64,000 bases of DNA from Megasphaera stantonii (GCF_003367905.1 NZ_CP029462.1:1-64000); one strand, 5' to 3'; positions 8,203-18,276 are shown, counted from the stretch's first letter. Numbers and translations are program-made. The notes: generated by a model from the letters alone, not told the origin.

Positions 8203-10257
8203 ATGAAACTCAGTGCAATTGACGAATACGGTACGTTTCTGTACCATCAGGGAACAAACTACGCCAGCTACCGTTTGTTCGGCGCTCATTTTACCGTTCT
8301 CCGCCGCAGATCGTGCGTGCGCTTTTCCGTCTGGGCTCCCCATGCCCAGAAGGTAAGCGTCGTCGGCGATTTCAACCAGTGGGACATTGAAGCCAATCCT
8401 ATGGAACGGTGCGGCGCCGGCAACGGCATCTGGGTTACGTATATCGAAGGCCTTCAGGAAGGGGACATTTACAAATACGCCGTCACGACGGCGTCGGGCG
8501 AAGTGCTCATGAAGAGCGATCCCTATGCCTTCTGGTCGGAAGTGCGCCCCAACACGGCCTCTAAGATCACCAAGCTCCGCTATACGTGGAAGGACAAAAA
8601 GTGGCAGAACAGCCGCGAGCAGTACGACTCGTACCGCAAGCCCATGCTGACCTATGAAGTGCATCTCGGCTCGTGGTGCCGCGACGAAGAAGGCAATATG
8701 CTGACATACCGCGAAATCGCCGACAAGCTCGTGGAATACGTCACGTCTATGAACTATACGCACATCGAAATCATGCCCCTGTGCGAATATCCCTTCGACG
8801 GCTCGTGGGGCTATCAGGCGACAGGGTACTTCTCGGCGACGAGCCGCTACGGTGCGCCGGAAGACTTCATGTACCTCGTCGACACATGCCATAAGCACGG
8901 CATCGGCGTCATCCTCGACTGGGTGCCGGGCCATTTCTGCCGCGACGCCCACGGTCTGCGCTATTTCGACGGCGAGCCCTGCTATGAATCGGGGAACCCC
9001 ATGCTGGCAGAAAACAAAGAATGGGATACGATGAATTTCGACTACGGACGGACGGAAGTACAGTCCTTCCTCATTTCCAGCGCCATGTTCTGGCTCAGCC
9101 AGTTCCACATCGACGGCCTGCGCATCGACGCCGTGGCCAACATGCTGTATCTCGACTACGGCCATCCCGATGGAAATTGGCAGCCCAATAAGTACGGCGG
9201 CCGGGAAAACCTCGAAGCCATTGATTTCCTGCGCAATTTGAATAAAGCTGTGTTCAGCGAATTTCCCCATGCCCTCATGATTGCCGAAGAATCGTCGGCC
9301 TGGCCGCTAGTGACCAAGCCTGTCGACGTCGGCGGCCTGGGATTCAACTATAAGTGGAATATGGGCTGGATGAACGACATGCTCCGCTACATGTCCATGG
9401 ACCCGCTGTTCCGCAAGGATAATCACAATCTCGTTACGTTTTCCCTGTGCTACGCCTTTTCGGAAAACTTCATCCTGCCTTTGTCGCACGACGAAGTCGT
9501 CCACGGCAAGCACTCGCTCTTGGACAAGATGCCCGGCGACTACTGGCAGAAATTTGCCGGCCTGCGGGCTTTCTACGGCTACTGGATGTCTCATCCCGGC
9601 AAGAAGCTCCTGTTCATGGGCAGCGACTTCGGCCAGTTCATCGAATGGAAATACGACGACAGCCTCGACTGGCATCTGCTCGAATATCCCATGCACAAGG
9701 CCATGCACGACTACGTCAAGGAGCTGAATACGTATTATGTAGAGCATCCTGAATTCTGGGAAGAAGACTGCGACTGGTCGGGCTTCTCGTGGATCAGCTG
9801 CGACGACCGCGACAACAGCGTCATCGCCTTCTTCCGCAGCGGCCAGGAAACGGATGACATGACCGTCGTCGTATGCAACTTCACGCCTGTCGTCCGCCAT
9901 TCGTACCGCTTCGGCGTGCCGCGCAAGGGGACGTATGTCGAAGTATTCAACAGCGATTCCGAAGCCTTCGGCGGCTCCAACGTCCTCAACGAAGGCGAAT
10001 TTGAAGCGCAGGATATTCCCATGCACGGCATGGAACAGTCTCTGGAGCTGACGCTGCCGCCGCTGGCGACTATATATTTACAGCTCAAGACGTCGGCCGA
10101 TAAAAAAAAATCTCTGAAGGCTGGCAGCAGTACTGCCAAGACGCGGAAGACGACTGGCTCGGCTAAAAAGGCCAAGAGCAGCGAAAAGAAACCGGCTTCC
10201 AAGACGACGAGAAAACGCGCCGTTAAAAAGACGACGAAAAGCGACGCGGCGAAATAA
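8203..10257 (+). CDS. glgB: 1,4-alpha-glucan branching enzyme with lysine-rich C-terminal tail
   Basis: GlgB forms alpha-1,6 branches in glycogen. The 684-residue protein has an N-terminal CBM48 (about 30-135, SVWAPHAQKVSVVGDFNQW) and a GH13 catalytic barrel with HIDGLRIDAVANML (nucleophile Asp, about 310), MIAEESSAWP (acid/base Glu, about 360) and LPLSHDEVVHGK (third Asp). The catalytic part and C-terminal beta-domain end near residue 627. The last 57 residues are almost only Lys, Ala, Thr, Ser and Arg (for example AKKAKSSEKKPASK), like a histone H1 tail, which is not part of normal GlgB. The reading frame is uninterrupted and the stop is clear, so the tail is real coding. AGGGGGAA serves as Shine-Dalgarno. 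Confidence 0.96.
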   Translation: MKLSAIDEYGTFLYHQGTNYASYRLFGAHFTVLRRRSCVRFSVWAPHAQKVSVVGDFNQWDIEANPMERCGAGNGIWVTYIEGLQEGDIYKYAVTTASGEVLMKSDPYAFWSEVRPNTASKITKLRYTWKDKKWQNSREQYDSYRKPMLTYEVHLGSWCRDEEGNMLTYREIADKLVEYVTSMNYTHIEIMPLCEYPFDGSWGYQATGYFSATSRYGAPEDFMYLVDTCHKHGIGVILDWVPGHFCRDAHGLRYFDGEPCYESGNPMLAENKEWDTMNFDYGRTEVQSFLISSAMFWLSQFHIDGLRIDAVANMLYLDYGHPDGNWQPNKYGGRENLEAIDFLRNLNKAVFSEFPHALMIAEESSAWPLVTKPVDVGGLGFNYKWNMGWMNDMLRYMSMDPLFRKDNHNLVTFSLCYAFSENFILPLSHDEVVHGKHSLLDKMPGDYWQKFAGLRAFYGYWMSHPGKKLLFMGSDFGQFIEWKYDDSLDWHLLEYPMHKAMHDYVKELNTYYVEHPEFWEEDCDWSGFSWISCDDRDNSVIAFFRSGQETDDMTVVVCNFTPVVRHSYRFGVPRKGTYVEVFNSDSEAFGGSNVLNEGEFEAQDIPMHGMEQSLELTLPPLATIYLQLKTSADKKKSLKAGSSTAKTRKTTGSAKKAKSSEKKPASKTTRKRAVKKTTKSDAAK

Positions 10258-10297
10258 ATAGTAAACTGCATTCCAAAGGGAAAGTGGGGGAGTTAAG

Positions 10298-11737
10298 ATG
10301 GAAAAAATATTATTCGTGGCGTCAGAAGCCGTGCCTTTTATCAAGACGGGCGGCTTAGCCGACGTCATGGGCGCTTTACCGAAGGAATTGGCCGCCAAGG
10401 GCATGGACGTCCGCCTGGTCATTCCGAAATACAGCCTGATTAAAGACGAAGCAAAGCAGCAGATGAAGCAGGTGACGACGGGGATCGTCAATCTGGCCTG
10501 GCGTCAGCTGTACTACGGCGTCGACGAAATCGATATGGACGGCGTCAAGGTATACTTCATCGACAATGAATGGTACTTCAAGCGCGACCGCCTGTACGGC
10601 TATGCCGACGACGACGAACGGTTCGCCTATTTCTGCCGCGCCGTGCTGACGATGCTGCCGCGCATCGGCTTCCAGCCCGACATCATTCACGGCAACGACT
10701 GGCATACGGGCATGCTGGGCGTCTTCTTGAAGGAAGATTTCTACCATGACGATTTCTACAAAAATATGAAATTCGTCTATACCATTCATAACCTGAAATA
10801 TCAGGGGATTTATCCGGCGTCTATCATGCAGGATATCATCGGCCTGCCGCAGCACTTGTTCGACAACGGCAATCTGGAATGCGACGGCTGCGTCAACTAC
10901 ATGAAATCGGGCATGGTCTACGCCGACTACATCACGACGGTCAGCCCGACGTACGCTCAGGAAATTACCTATCCGTACTTCGGCGAACGGCTGGACGGCT
11001 ATATCCGCAGCAATCAGGACAAAGTCGTCGGCATTATCAACGGCCTCGACGAAGATGCCTATAATCCCGAAACGGACCCCTATATTGCCCAAACGTATAC
11101 GTCGAAGGACGCCCGCGCCGGCAAGCGCGTCAACAAGGACGCCCTGCGCAAGGAATTGGGGCTGCGCATCAAGCGCGGCGTGCCCATGGTCGCCATGGTA
11201 TCGCGCCTCGTCGAAGACAAGGGCATGGATTTGGTAACGCGCATTATGGACGAGCTCGTCGAAGACGACGTACAGCTGGTTATCGTCGGGACCGGCGACT
11301 GGCAGTATGAAGAAGCCTTCCGCGATTTGGCCCGCCGCTATCCGACAAAGGTATCGGCCAACATCATGTTCAACGAAGGCCTGGCGCACCGCGTCTATGC
11401 GGCGGCGGATATCTTCCTCATGCCCTCGCGGTATGAACCGTGCGGACTGAGTCAGCTCATCGCCCTGAGATACGGCGCCGTGCCCGTCGTCCGCGAAACG
11501 GGCGGCCTGCGAGATACCGTCGTTCCCTTTGATAAATACAAAAATCAGGGCAACGGCCTGACGTTCCCGAACTTCAATGCTCATGAACTGTTGTTTACGG
11601 CAAAGACGGCTTTGGGATACTACGAAGATACCGCCTTGTGGGATCACATCGTCAAGAACGCCATGGAAAGCGACTACAGCTGGAAGCGTTCGGCTCAGGC
11701 GTATGCAGACTTGTACAAAAAGGTATTGAACCGATAA
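10298..11737 (+). CDS. glgA: Glycogen synthase GlgA (ADP-glucose)
   Basis: GlgA (GT5, 479 residues) transfers glucose from ADP-glucose to the growing alpha-1,4 chain. The ADP-glucose binding motif KTGGLADV is at residues 15-22, HGNDWHTG near 130 and the C-terminal GT-B motif SRYEPCGLSQLIALRYG near 376 are all intact. GGGGGAG lies 6 bases before the ATG. This is the last gene of the core glg operon, followed at once by a strong hairpin. Confidence 0.97.
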   Translation: MEKILFVASEAVPFIKTGGLADVMGALPKELAAKGMDVRLVIPKYSLIKDEAKQQMKQVTTGIVNLAWRQLYYGVDEIDMDGVKVYFIDNEWYFKRDRLYGYADDDERFAYFCRAVLTMLPRIGFQPDIIHGNDWHTGMLGVFLKEDFYHDDFYKNMKFVYTIHNLKYQGIYPASIMQDIIGLPQHLFDNGNLECDGCVNYMKSGMVYADYITTVSPTYAQEITYPYFGERLDGYIRSNQDKVVGIINGLDEDAYNPETDPYIAQTYTSKDARAGKRVNKDALRKELGLRIKRGVPMVAMVSRLVEDKGMDLVTRIMDELVEDDVQLVIVGTGDWQYEEAFRDLARRYPTKVSANIMFNEGLAHRVYAAADIFLMPSRYEPCGLSQLIALRYGAVPVVRETGGLRDTVVPFDKYKNQGNGLTFPNFNAHELLFTAKTALGYYEDTALWDHIVKNAMESDYSWKRSAQAYADLYKKVLNR

Positions 11738-11750
11738 GAACAATACAGCC

Positions 11751-11788
11751 AAATCCCCCGCCGTACTTGCTCGGCGGGGGATTTTACA
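11751..11788 (+). terminator. Terminator or attenuator after glgA
   Basis: A perfect 13-bp stem AAATCCCCCGCCG / CGGCGGGGGATTT (11751-11763 with 11772-11784) with an 8-nt loop, followed by a short T run. The next start codon is only 16 bases beyond, so it may act as a partial terminator that lowers expression of the downstream glucosidase. Confidence 0.85.
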
Positions 11789-11803
11789 AAAAAAGGAGAT
11801 TTC

Positions 11804-14800
11804 ATGGATTTAGGACTGTATCACAATTCACATGAATTTTATTGCCGCTCTGTTTTCGGCGCCGTTCCCTCGGGTAGCCAGGTCGTCCTGCGCCTGCGGG
11901 CCGACAAAAATATAGAAGAAAACTGGCAGGCCAGCGTGCGCCTGTGGCAGAGCAACGCCGGCGAAACGATCGTTCCCATGACTTGGGAAGGCGAGGCCTT
12001 CAAGGCGACGCTGACCATGCCGGATAAGGGGTGCCTCCTTTGGTACTATTTCATCGTTTCCTACGACGGCAAGACCGTCTATTACGGCAATAACCACGAG
12101 CAGCTCGGCGGCAAGGGCCGCATTACGGCTCAGGAGCCGCCGTCCTATCAGATTACCGTATACGATAAGGACGTCAAGACGCCGGACTGGTTCAAGAATG
12201 CCATCGTCTATCAGATTTTTCCCGACCGGTTCCGCCGTGGCAAGGATACGACGGCGGTGCTTACGGGCAAGAAGGGCGCTGTCATTCACAGTGACTGGGA
12301 CGACATACCGGCCTATTGGAAGAACCCCGATACGGGAGAGATTGCCTTTTACGATTTTTACGGCGGCAACCTGGCGGGTATCCGGGAAAAGTTTTCGTAT
12401 CTGAAAGAATTAGGCGTGACGGCGATTTATCTCAACCCTATTTTTGAAAGCTGCACGAACCATCGCTACAGCACGGCCGATTATCACCGCGTCGATCCCT
12501 TCCTGGGGACGAACGAAGAGTTTGCCGCGTTCTGCCGGGCAGCTAAGGAAGAGGGCATGGCCGTCATCCTGGACGGCGTGTTCAGCCATACGGGGGCCGA
12601 CAGCATTTATTTCAACCGCTTCGGCCATTATGACAGCGTCGGCGCCTACCAGTCCAAGGAATCGCCGTACTATTCGTGGTACCGGTTTAAGGAGTACCCG
12701 AACGACTACGAGTCGTGGTGGGGCGTCATGGACTTGCCCAACGTAGAGGAAACGGAGCCGTCGTATATGGACTTTATCATCCACAACGACGACAGCGTGC
12801 TGCGCTACTGGATGCGCCAGGGCATCAGCGGCTGGCGTCTCGACGTCGTCGACGAGCTGCCGGCGGCGTTTCTCCGCGATTTCTATAAGACGCTGAAGGA
12901 AGAAAATCCCGACGCCGTGCTCATAGGCGAGGTGTGGGAGGACGCGTCGAATAAAATCAGCTACGGCGAACAGCGCGAATACCTGTGCGGCTACGAGCTC
13001 GACAGCGCTATGAACTACGCCTTGCGGACGATTGCCGTCGATTTCATCATGGGCCGCAAGGAAGGCCGGCGCATGCTGGCTGAAATGACGCACCTCATTG
13101 AAAATTATCCGCCGGAGCACTTTTACGCCATGCTTAACCTCATCGGCAGCCACGACATCGAACGCATCTTGACAGTCCTGGCAAAAGACGCCGACTCCAA
13201 TACGCTCTCGGCCGAGGACATTGCCAAGAAGCGCCTGCGCATGCTTCTGACCTGGCAGATGACGATGCCCGGCGCACCCTGTATTTATTACGGCGATGAA
13301 GCCGGCGTGACCGGCGGAAAGGATCCGGACAACCGCCGCACCTATCCGTGGGGGCATGAGGACGAAGAAATCCTGTCGTGGACGAAAGGGCTGACGGGAC
13401 TGCGCCGTAGCAGCGACGCCCTGCGCACGGGCCGTTTCATCCCGCTGTACGCCGACGGCGACGTCTTCGCCTATGCCCGCAGCATCGAAGGCGGCCGGGA
13501 TATATTCGGACAGAAAAAAGAAGACGGCTTCTTTATCATCGCTATGAATAAAAACACTACGTCCCTGCGGACGGTCAGCGTGTACACGAACGGATTGGCC
13601 TACGGCGAGCTGACCAACGCCCTGTATCCCCGCATGAAGCCTATCCGCACGATCAACAGCCGGTTCACCCTGACGCTGCCGCCGCTGAGCGCCGTCGTCC
13701 TGAAAGGGCAGGAAGCCCGCAAAAAACGGGCCGGCGTCTTCCTGCATCCGACGTCGCTGCCTTCGGCCGGCGGGAACGGCGACCTGGGGCCTAACGCCTA
13801 TCGGTTTATCGATTTCCTCAAGACGGCCGGCCAGAGCCTATGGCAGATTCTGCCGCTGACGCCGCCGCTCATGGGCGATTCGCCCTATCTGGCCCGATCG
13901 GCCTTTGCCGGGAACGAACGGCTCATTTCCCTCGACGTGCTCCACGAATGGGGATGGCTGTCTGCCGAAGAACTGTGCGAATATAAGGAAGTCGTCGGGA
14001 ATACGAAATCCTGGGACGAAGCCTGGAAGGTCAAGAAGGACGCGCTCTGGCGTATGTCCCATAAGAAAGACCTGAACGTGCCGTGGTCGCCTTACGCCGA
14101 TTTCTGCAAGGAAAACGCGTACTGGCTCGACGACTACGCCTTGTTCCGTTCTGTCGGCGATTTCTTCGGAGGCAAGGTCTGGACAGAGTGGCCCGACAAT
14201 ATCCGCTGCCACGCTGCCGACGGCATAGCCTATTATAAAAAAGAATTGTCCGGCGCCATATCCCATTATAAATTCTTGCAGTATATTTTCTACTGCCAGT
14301 GGCAGGCTCTTCGGAAATATGCCCATGACAACGGCGTGCAGATCCTCGGTGACATGCCCATGTTTGTCGCCCACAACAGCGCCGACTGCTGGGCTCATCA
14401 GGAGCTGTTCCAGCTGGACGAAGGCGGCAATCCCACGGCCGTCGCCGGCGTGCCGCCCGATTATTTCAGCGCCGATGGCCAGCTGTGGGGCAACCCGCTG
14501 TACGACTATGAGGCCATGGCTGCCGACGGCTATCGCTGGTGGGTAGAGCGGTTCCGCGCGATATACCAGTTTGTAGACGAAGTGCGCATCGACCATTTCC
14601 GCGGCCTCGAATCGTACTGGGCTGTGCCCGCCGAAGCCAAGACGGCCCGCGAAGGCGCCTGGGTCAAAGGGCCGGGCCTCGACCTGTTCCGTGCCGTGTA
14701 TAAAGAGCTCGGTTTCCTGCCCATGGTGGCGGAGGATCTGGGCATCATTACGGACGACGTATGCGCCCTGAAAGACGCCCTGCGCCTGCCAGGCATGAAG

Positions 14801-15202
14801 ATACTCCATTTCCACATGGCAGAACGGGCCGACGGCCGGTATTCCTTTGATACAGAGCCGAACTGTCTCGTCTACACGGGAACGCACGACAACAACACGA
14901 CGCTGGGCTGGTATGAAGAAGACCTGGACGAATCGGAACGGCTACAGCTGCGCCAGGCCTTGGGCCTGCCGGACGACGCTGCGCCGGAAGCTGTCGTCCG
15001 CGCCGTCATCGCCTACGTTTACAGCCGCCGCGCCGAAACGGCCGTCGTACCCCTGCAGGACATACTGGCCCTGCCGGGAAACTGCCGCATGAACGTGCCC
15101 GGAACGGCTGAAGGAAACTGGCAGTGGCAAATGGACGGCGGCATGCTCAAGCTGGACATCGCCAAATGGCTGTCTGAATTATGTAAAGAATACGGACGAT
15201 AA
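11804..15202 (+). CDS. Bifunctional GH13 alpha-glycosidase / GH77 4-alpha-glucanotransferase fusion
   Basis: At 1132 residues this is two enzymes in one chain. Residues 1-125 look like a CBM34-type N-domain. Residues about 130-635 form a neopullulanase-like GH13 domain: VYQIFPDRFRRG, GWRLDVVDELP (nucleophile Asp near 347), LIGEVWED (Glu near 376) and SHDIERIL (Asp near 451). From about 640 a complete MalQ-type GH77 domain follows (GVFLHPTSLPS, VRIDHFRGLESYW with the nucleophile Asp, MVAEDLGIITDDV with the acid/base Glu, GTHDNNTTLGWY). The first half would hydrolyse debranched dextrins and the second disproportionate maltodextrins, complementing GlgP. AAAGGAG precedes the ATG. Both catalytic triads are intact. 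Confidence 0.93.
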   Translation: MDLGLYHNSHEFYCRSVFGAVPSGSQVVLRLRADKNIEENWQASVRLWQSNAGETIVPMTWEGEAFKATLTMPDKGCLLWYYFIVSYDGKTVYYGNNHEQLGGKGRITAQEPPSYQITVYDKDVKTPDWFKNAIVYQIFPDRFRRGKDTTAVLTGKKGAVIHSDWDDIPAYWKNPDTGEIAFYDFYGGNLAGIREKFSYLKELGVTAIYLNPIFESCTNHRYSTADYHRVDPFLGTNEEFAAFCRAAKEEGMAVILDGVFSHTGADSIYFNRFGHYDSVGAYQSKESPYYSWYRFKEYPNDYESWWGVMDLPNVEETEPSYMDFIIHNDDSVLRYWMRQGISGWRLDVVDELPAAFLRDFYKTLKEENPDAVLIGEVWEDASNKISYGEQREYLCGYELDSAMNYALRTIAVDFIMGRKEGRRMLAEMTHLIENYPPEHFYAMLNLIGSHDIERILTVLAKDADSNTLSAEDIAKKRLRMLLTWQMTMPGAPCIYYGDEAGVTGGKDPDNRRTYPWGHEDEEILSWTKGLTGLRRSSDALRTGRFIPLYADGDVFAYARSIEGGRDIFGQKKEDGFFIIAMNKNTTSLRTVSVYTNGLAYGELTNALYPRMKPIRTINSRFTLTLPPLSAVVLKGQEARKKRAGVFLHPTSLPSAGGNGDLGPNAYRFIDFLKTAGQSLWQILPLTPPLMGDSPYLARSAFAGNERLISLDVLHEWGWLSAEELCEYKEVVGNTKSWDEAWKVKKDALWRMSHKKDLNVPWSPYADFCKENAYWLDDYALFRSVGDFFGGKVWTEWPDNIRCHAADGIAYYKKELSGAISHYKFLQYIFYCQWQALRKYAHDNGVQILGDMPMFVAHNSADCWAHQELFQLDEGGNPTAVAGVPPDYFSADGQLWGNPLYDYEAMAADGYRWWVERFRAIYQFVDEVRIDHFRGLESYWAVPAEAKTAREGAWVKGPGLDLFRAVYKELGFLPMVAEDLGIITDDVCALKDALRLPGMKILHFHMAERADGRYSFDTEPNCLVYTGTHDNNTTLGWYEEDLDESERLQLRQALGLPDDAAPEAVVRAVIAYVYSRRAETAVVPLQDILALPGNCRMNVPGTAEGNWQWQMDGGMLKLDIAKWLSELCKEYGR

Positions 15203-15232
15203 TTGCGCCCGTTTCAGAGGGGGAAAAGACGC

Positions 15233-16480
15233 ATGTCTGATATGACAGATAAAAATGAAAAATTTAAACGGGCCTTGGAAGTCCACGCCCAGCTGCACGG
15301 CAAACTAGCCATTCACAGCAAATTGCGGGCCGATTCCAAGGAAGCCCTGTCCATCTTATATACGCCCGGCGTCGCGGCGCCGTGCCTGGAAATCGCCCAG
15401 GATAAAGAGCTGGCCTATACGTATACCGGCAAGGGCAACGACGTGGCCGTCATTACCGACGGCAGCGCCGTCCTGGGGTTGGGGAATATCGGCCCTGATG
15501 CGGCCATGCCGGTCATGGAAGGGAAGTGCCTGCTGTTCAGCGAGTTTGCCGGCATCAACGCCGTGCCCCTGTGCGTAGGCACGCAGGACGTAGACGAATT
15601 TGTCCGCTTCGTCCAGCTGGCCAGCCCGTCCTTTGGCGGGATCAACCTGGAAGATATCAGCAGCCCGCGCTGCTTTGAAATCGAAAAGCGGCTTCGCGAA
15701 ACGCTGAATATCCCCGTGTTCCACGACGATCAGCACGGCACGGCCATCATCGTCCTGGCCGGCGTCATCAACGCGCTGGAGTATTTAGGAAAGTCTGCCG
15801 AAACGGCGTCGGTCGTCATCAACGGCGCCGGCGCAGCCGGCATCAGCATCGCCAATCTGCTGCTGGAATACGGTTTTACAGATGTGACGCTCTGCGACAT
15901 CAACGGCGCCGTCTGTGAAGGCGACGATACGCTCAATCCGGCTCAGGCCGCCATGGCGAAGCGGACGAACCGCCGTCATGCCAAGGGCAGCCTGAAGGAT
16001 GTACTGGCAGGCAAGGACGTGTTTATCGGCGTGTCCCGCGGCGGCCTCGTGTCCCAGGAAATGATTGCCTCGATGGCTGAGAAAAACGTCGTCTTCGCCA
16101 TGGCCAATCCCATCCCGGAAATCTATCCCGACGAAGCGAAGGCTGCCGGCGCGTCCGTCGTCGGCTCGGGCCGGTCCGATTTCCCCAATCAGGTCAACAA
16201 CGTCCTCGTATTTCCTGGAATTTTCCGCGGGGCCATCGACTGCCATGCGTCGGATATCAGCGAGGGCATGAAGCTGGCTGCGGCGAGAGCCATTGCCGAC
16301 GTAGCGAAGCAGGACGGCCTGCGGGAAGACTACATCCTGCCCGACGCCTTTGACCATCGCGTCACCATCGCCGTAGCGGCTGCCGTTGCCGAGGCTGCGG
16401 CAAACGAAGGCATCGCCGGCAATCCCTTGACCTATGAAGAAGAAGCGGCGAAGGCCGAAGCCTTTTTGAACGAAGTATAG
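15233..16480 (+). CDS. NAD(P)-dependent malic enzyme
   Basis: Oxidatively decarboxylates malate to pyruvate. The 415-residue protein is of the short bacterial type without a phosphotransacetylase domain. YTPGVAAPC (about 40), the catalytic FHDDQHGTA region (about 160) and a Rossmann dinucleotide motif VVINGAGAAGISIANLL (about 190) are visible. A TTG-initiated frame starts 30 bases upstream, but the ATG used here has AGAGGGGG at the right distance and the intervening residues (RPFQRGKRR) look like translated leader. No terminator separates it from the glucanotransferase fusion gene, so read-through is possible. Confidence 0.93.
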   Translation: MSDMTDKNEKFKRALEVHAQLHGKLAIHSKLRADSKEALSILYTPGVAAPCLEIAQDKELAYTYTGKGNDVAVITDGSAVLGLGNIGPDAAMPVMEGKCLLFSEFAGINAVPLCVGTQDVDEFVRFVQLASPSFGGINLEDISSPRCFEIEKRLRETLNIPVFHDDQHGTAIIVLAGVINALEYLGKSAETASVVINGAGAAGISIANLLLEYGFTDVTLCDINGAVCEGDDTLNPAQAAMAKRTNRRHAKGSLKDVLAGKDVFIGVSRGGLVSQEMIASMAEKNVVFAMANPIPEIYPDEAKAAGASVVGSGRSDFPNQVNNVLVFPGIFRGAIDCHASDISEGMKLAAARAIADVAKQDGLREDYILPDAFDHRVTIAVAAAVAEAAANEGIAGNPLTYEEEAAKAEAFLNEV

Positions 16481-16493
16481 CAGGATATGAAAG

Positions 16494-16529
16494 CACTGGC
16501 GTCATCTGGCGGTGACGCCAGTGTTTTTT
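16494..16529 (+). terminator. Terminator after malic enzyme gene
   Basis: An 11-bp perfect stem CACTGGCGTCA / TGACGCCAGTG followed by six T. Confidence 0.92.
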
Positions 16530-16626
16530 CGTTTCTGCTCGGGAAAAGCAGGGACGCAAGGCGCCTGCGTCGAATATTATACTATTACGGTATGTTGCGA
16601 ACGGATTCTATACAGGCGGTGATATT

Positions 16627-18276
16627 GTGCATATCCATTACATGCATATTGAAAATTATCGAAATTTGACAGACGTGGAGATGACCTTTCATGAAAAGGC
16701 CAACTATCTCGTCGGCGAAAACGCTATTGGCAAAAGCGGGTTTCTGCGCTTGCTGTCGGTCATGAGCGAAGGCTTCGGCATCAGGGAAGACGATTACGCC
16801 GACCCGGCGCGGCCTATCGTCATTACGCTGGAAATGCACCTGCTTCGGAACCAAAACGAGTATTTCGCCGCGTTTCCCGATGAGCGGCGGGAGACGATGA
16901 AGGTGCGCCTGGAAAAGAGGGTGGAAGAAATCTACCCGCGGCTGTACGATGCAGAGAGAAACGAAGAACTGCCTCTCGACCTGATACGCTGCATCCATTA
17001 TCTGCCCAATTCCGTCGTCGACCCGGAAGAACTCAAAGTGCCGGCAACGGTATACCGCGCGTTGGAACGGCGGCTGTATCAGTGGGAGCATTCCCATGAC
17101 GACGGGCTGGACGAAGATACGCAGGCCTTTATCCATCATGAAGTGCAGGTAGGCAGCCTCGACTCGTCGTATTTTGTCAATATCTTCCTCTTGTCCCGCA
17201 TCCTGAGCCGCCAGGATCGCTCGACAGCCGACAACATGAAGTTTATTTCCCTCGTCGCCCTGCGTATCCTCACGCAGATTTTCATCATGTCCCGAAGCAA
17301 GGCCATGCCCCTGGAGCAGAGCCTGATTATCGACGGCAAGGGGCGGCGCTATTTGCCTCTCGTCGTATCTATCGACGAGCCGGAGGTGCACCTCCATCCA
17401 TACATGCAGCGGTCTATTTTAAATTATTACAAGCAGCTCCTGAGCAACGGCGATTCCCGCTTCTGCGAGCTCCTGAAGGATTTGTTCGGCATCGACGGCC
17501 TGCGGGGGCAGCTGTTCATCGTCACGCACTCGACAGACGCCCTCGTCGACGATTACCGCAATATCGTCCGCCTGTACCGCGGCGACGCCGGTCAGGTCTG
17601 CGCGGCCTGCGGAGCGACCTTTCATTTCAGCGAGGAAATCGAGAAGCACCTGATCATGCATTTCCCCGAAGTGAAGGAGGCCCTGTATTCGCGGAGCGTC
17701 CTCGTCGTCGAAGGGGAAACGGAGTTCGGCTGCTTCCAGCTGTTCGGCACGACGCTGGGGCTGCCCTTTGACTACTACGGCATCTGCCTCATCAACGCCC
17801 GCGGCGAAAGCTCGATTTCAAAGATAAAGAAGCTTCTGGAATACTTCAAGATTCCCACCGTCGCCTTATACGACGCCGACGTAAAGGGCGGCCATAAGGG
17901 CGAGACGGGCGTGTTCTTTACCGACGAAATTTGCTTTGAAATGGATTTGGCCAAGACGATGATCGACATGGGCCGCCGCCGCGAGCTGGACCGCATCATC
18001 AATACCGTAGCCGGCGAGCACGGCCGGGCCACGTCGGACATGATTAAAAAGGCCTGCCGCAAGCTGGACGTCAATTTCCACGACTATCCGCCGCGCATGC
18101 TGGGCAACGTCAACGCCCGCAATATCAAGGCACTGTACATCTATTATTTTGCCTGGCTGTACAGCAACAAGGGCGTCATCCTAGGTCGGCTCCTGGGGCA
18201 GTCCCTGCGCAGCCAGGAAATCCCCAGGGCCTTTGTCAAGGTCATCGAAGAGGCCGGCAAACTGGCAAAAGTATAA
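16627..18276 (+). CDS. OLD-family ATP-dependent endonuclease-like protein (AAA ATPase plus TOPRIM)
   Basis: The 549-residue protein combines an SMC/RecF-like ABC ATPase with a C-terminal TOPRIM nuclease domain, the architecture of overcoming-lysogenisation-defect (OLD) proteins. Walker A is GENAIGKS at residues 30-37, with Walker B VVSIDEPEVHLHP near 245. The TOPRIM glutamate is in VLVVEGETEFG near 360 and the DxD-type motif in ALYDADVKGG near 415. The GTG start is preceded by AGGCGGTGA; an ATG 15 bases inside has no Shine-Dalgarno. No partner reverse transcriptase or helicase (as in retron or Gabija systems) is adjacent; the next gene is topB. OLD proteins act in phage defence or DNA repair, and which applies here is unknown. 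Confidence 0.82.
   Translation: MHIHYMHIENYRNLTDVEMTFHEKANYLVGENAIGKSGFLRLLSVMSEGFGIREDDYADPARPIVITLEMHLLRNQNEYFAAFPDERRETMKVRLEKRVEEIYPRLYDAERNEELPLDLIRCIHYLPNSVVDPEELKVPATVYRALERRLYQWEHSHDDGLDEDTQAFIHHEVQVGSLDSSYFVNIFLLSRILSRQDRSTADNMKFISLVALRILTQIFIMSRSKAMPLEQSLIIDGKGRRYLPLVVSIDEPEVHLHPYMQRSILNYYKQLLSNGDSRFCELLKDLFGIDGLRGQLFIVTHSTDALVDDYRNIVRLYRGDAGQVCAACGATFHFSEEIEKHLIMHFPEVKEALYSRSVLVVEGETEFGCFQLFGTTLGLPFDYYGICLINARGESSISKIKKLLEYFKIPTVALYDADVKGGHKGETGVFFTDEICFEMDLAKTMIDMGRRRELDRIINTVAGEHGRATSDMIKKACRKLDVNFHDYPPRMLGNVNARNIKALYIYYFAWLYSNKGVILGRLLGQSLRSQEIPRAFVKVIEEAGKLAKV

Noticed and set aside
10376-11752. 458-residue minus-strand open frame opposite glgA
   Set aside because: Same shadow effect; GlgA motifs are intact on the + strand.
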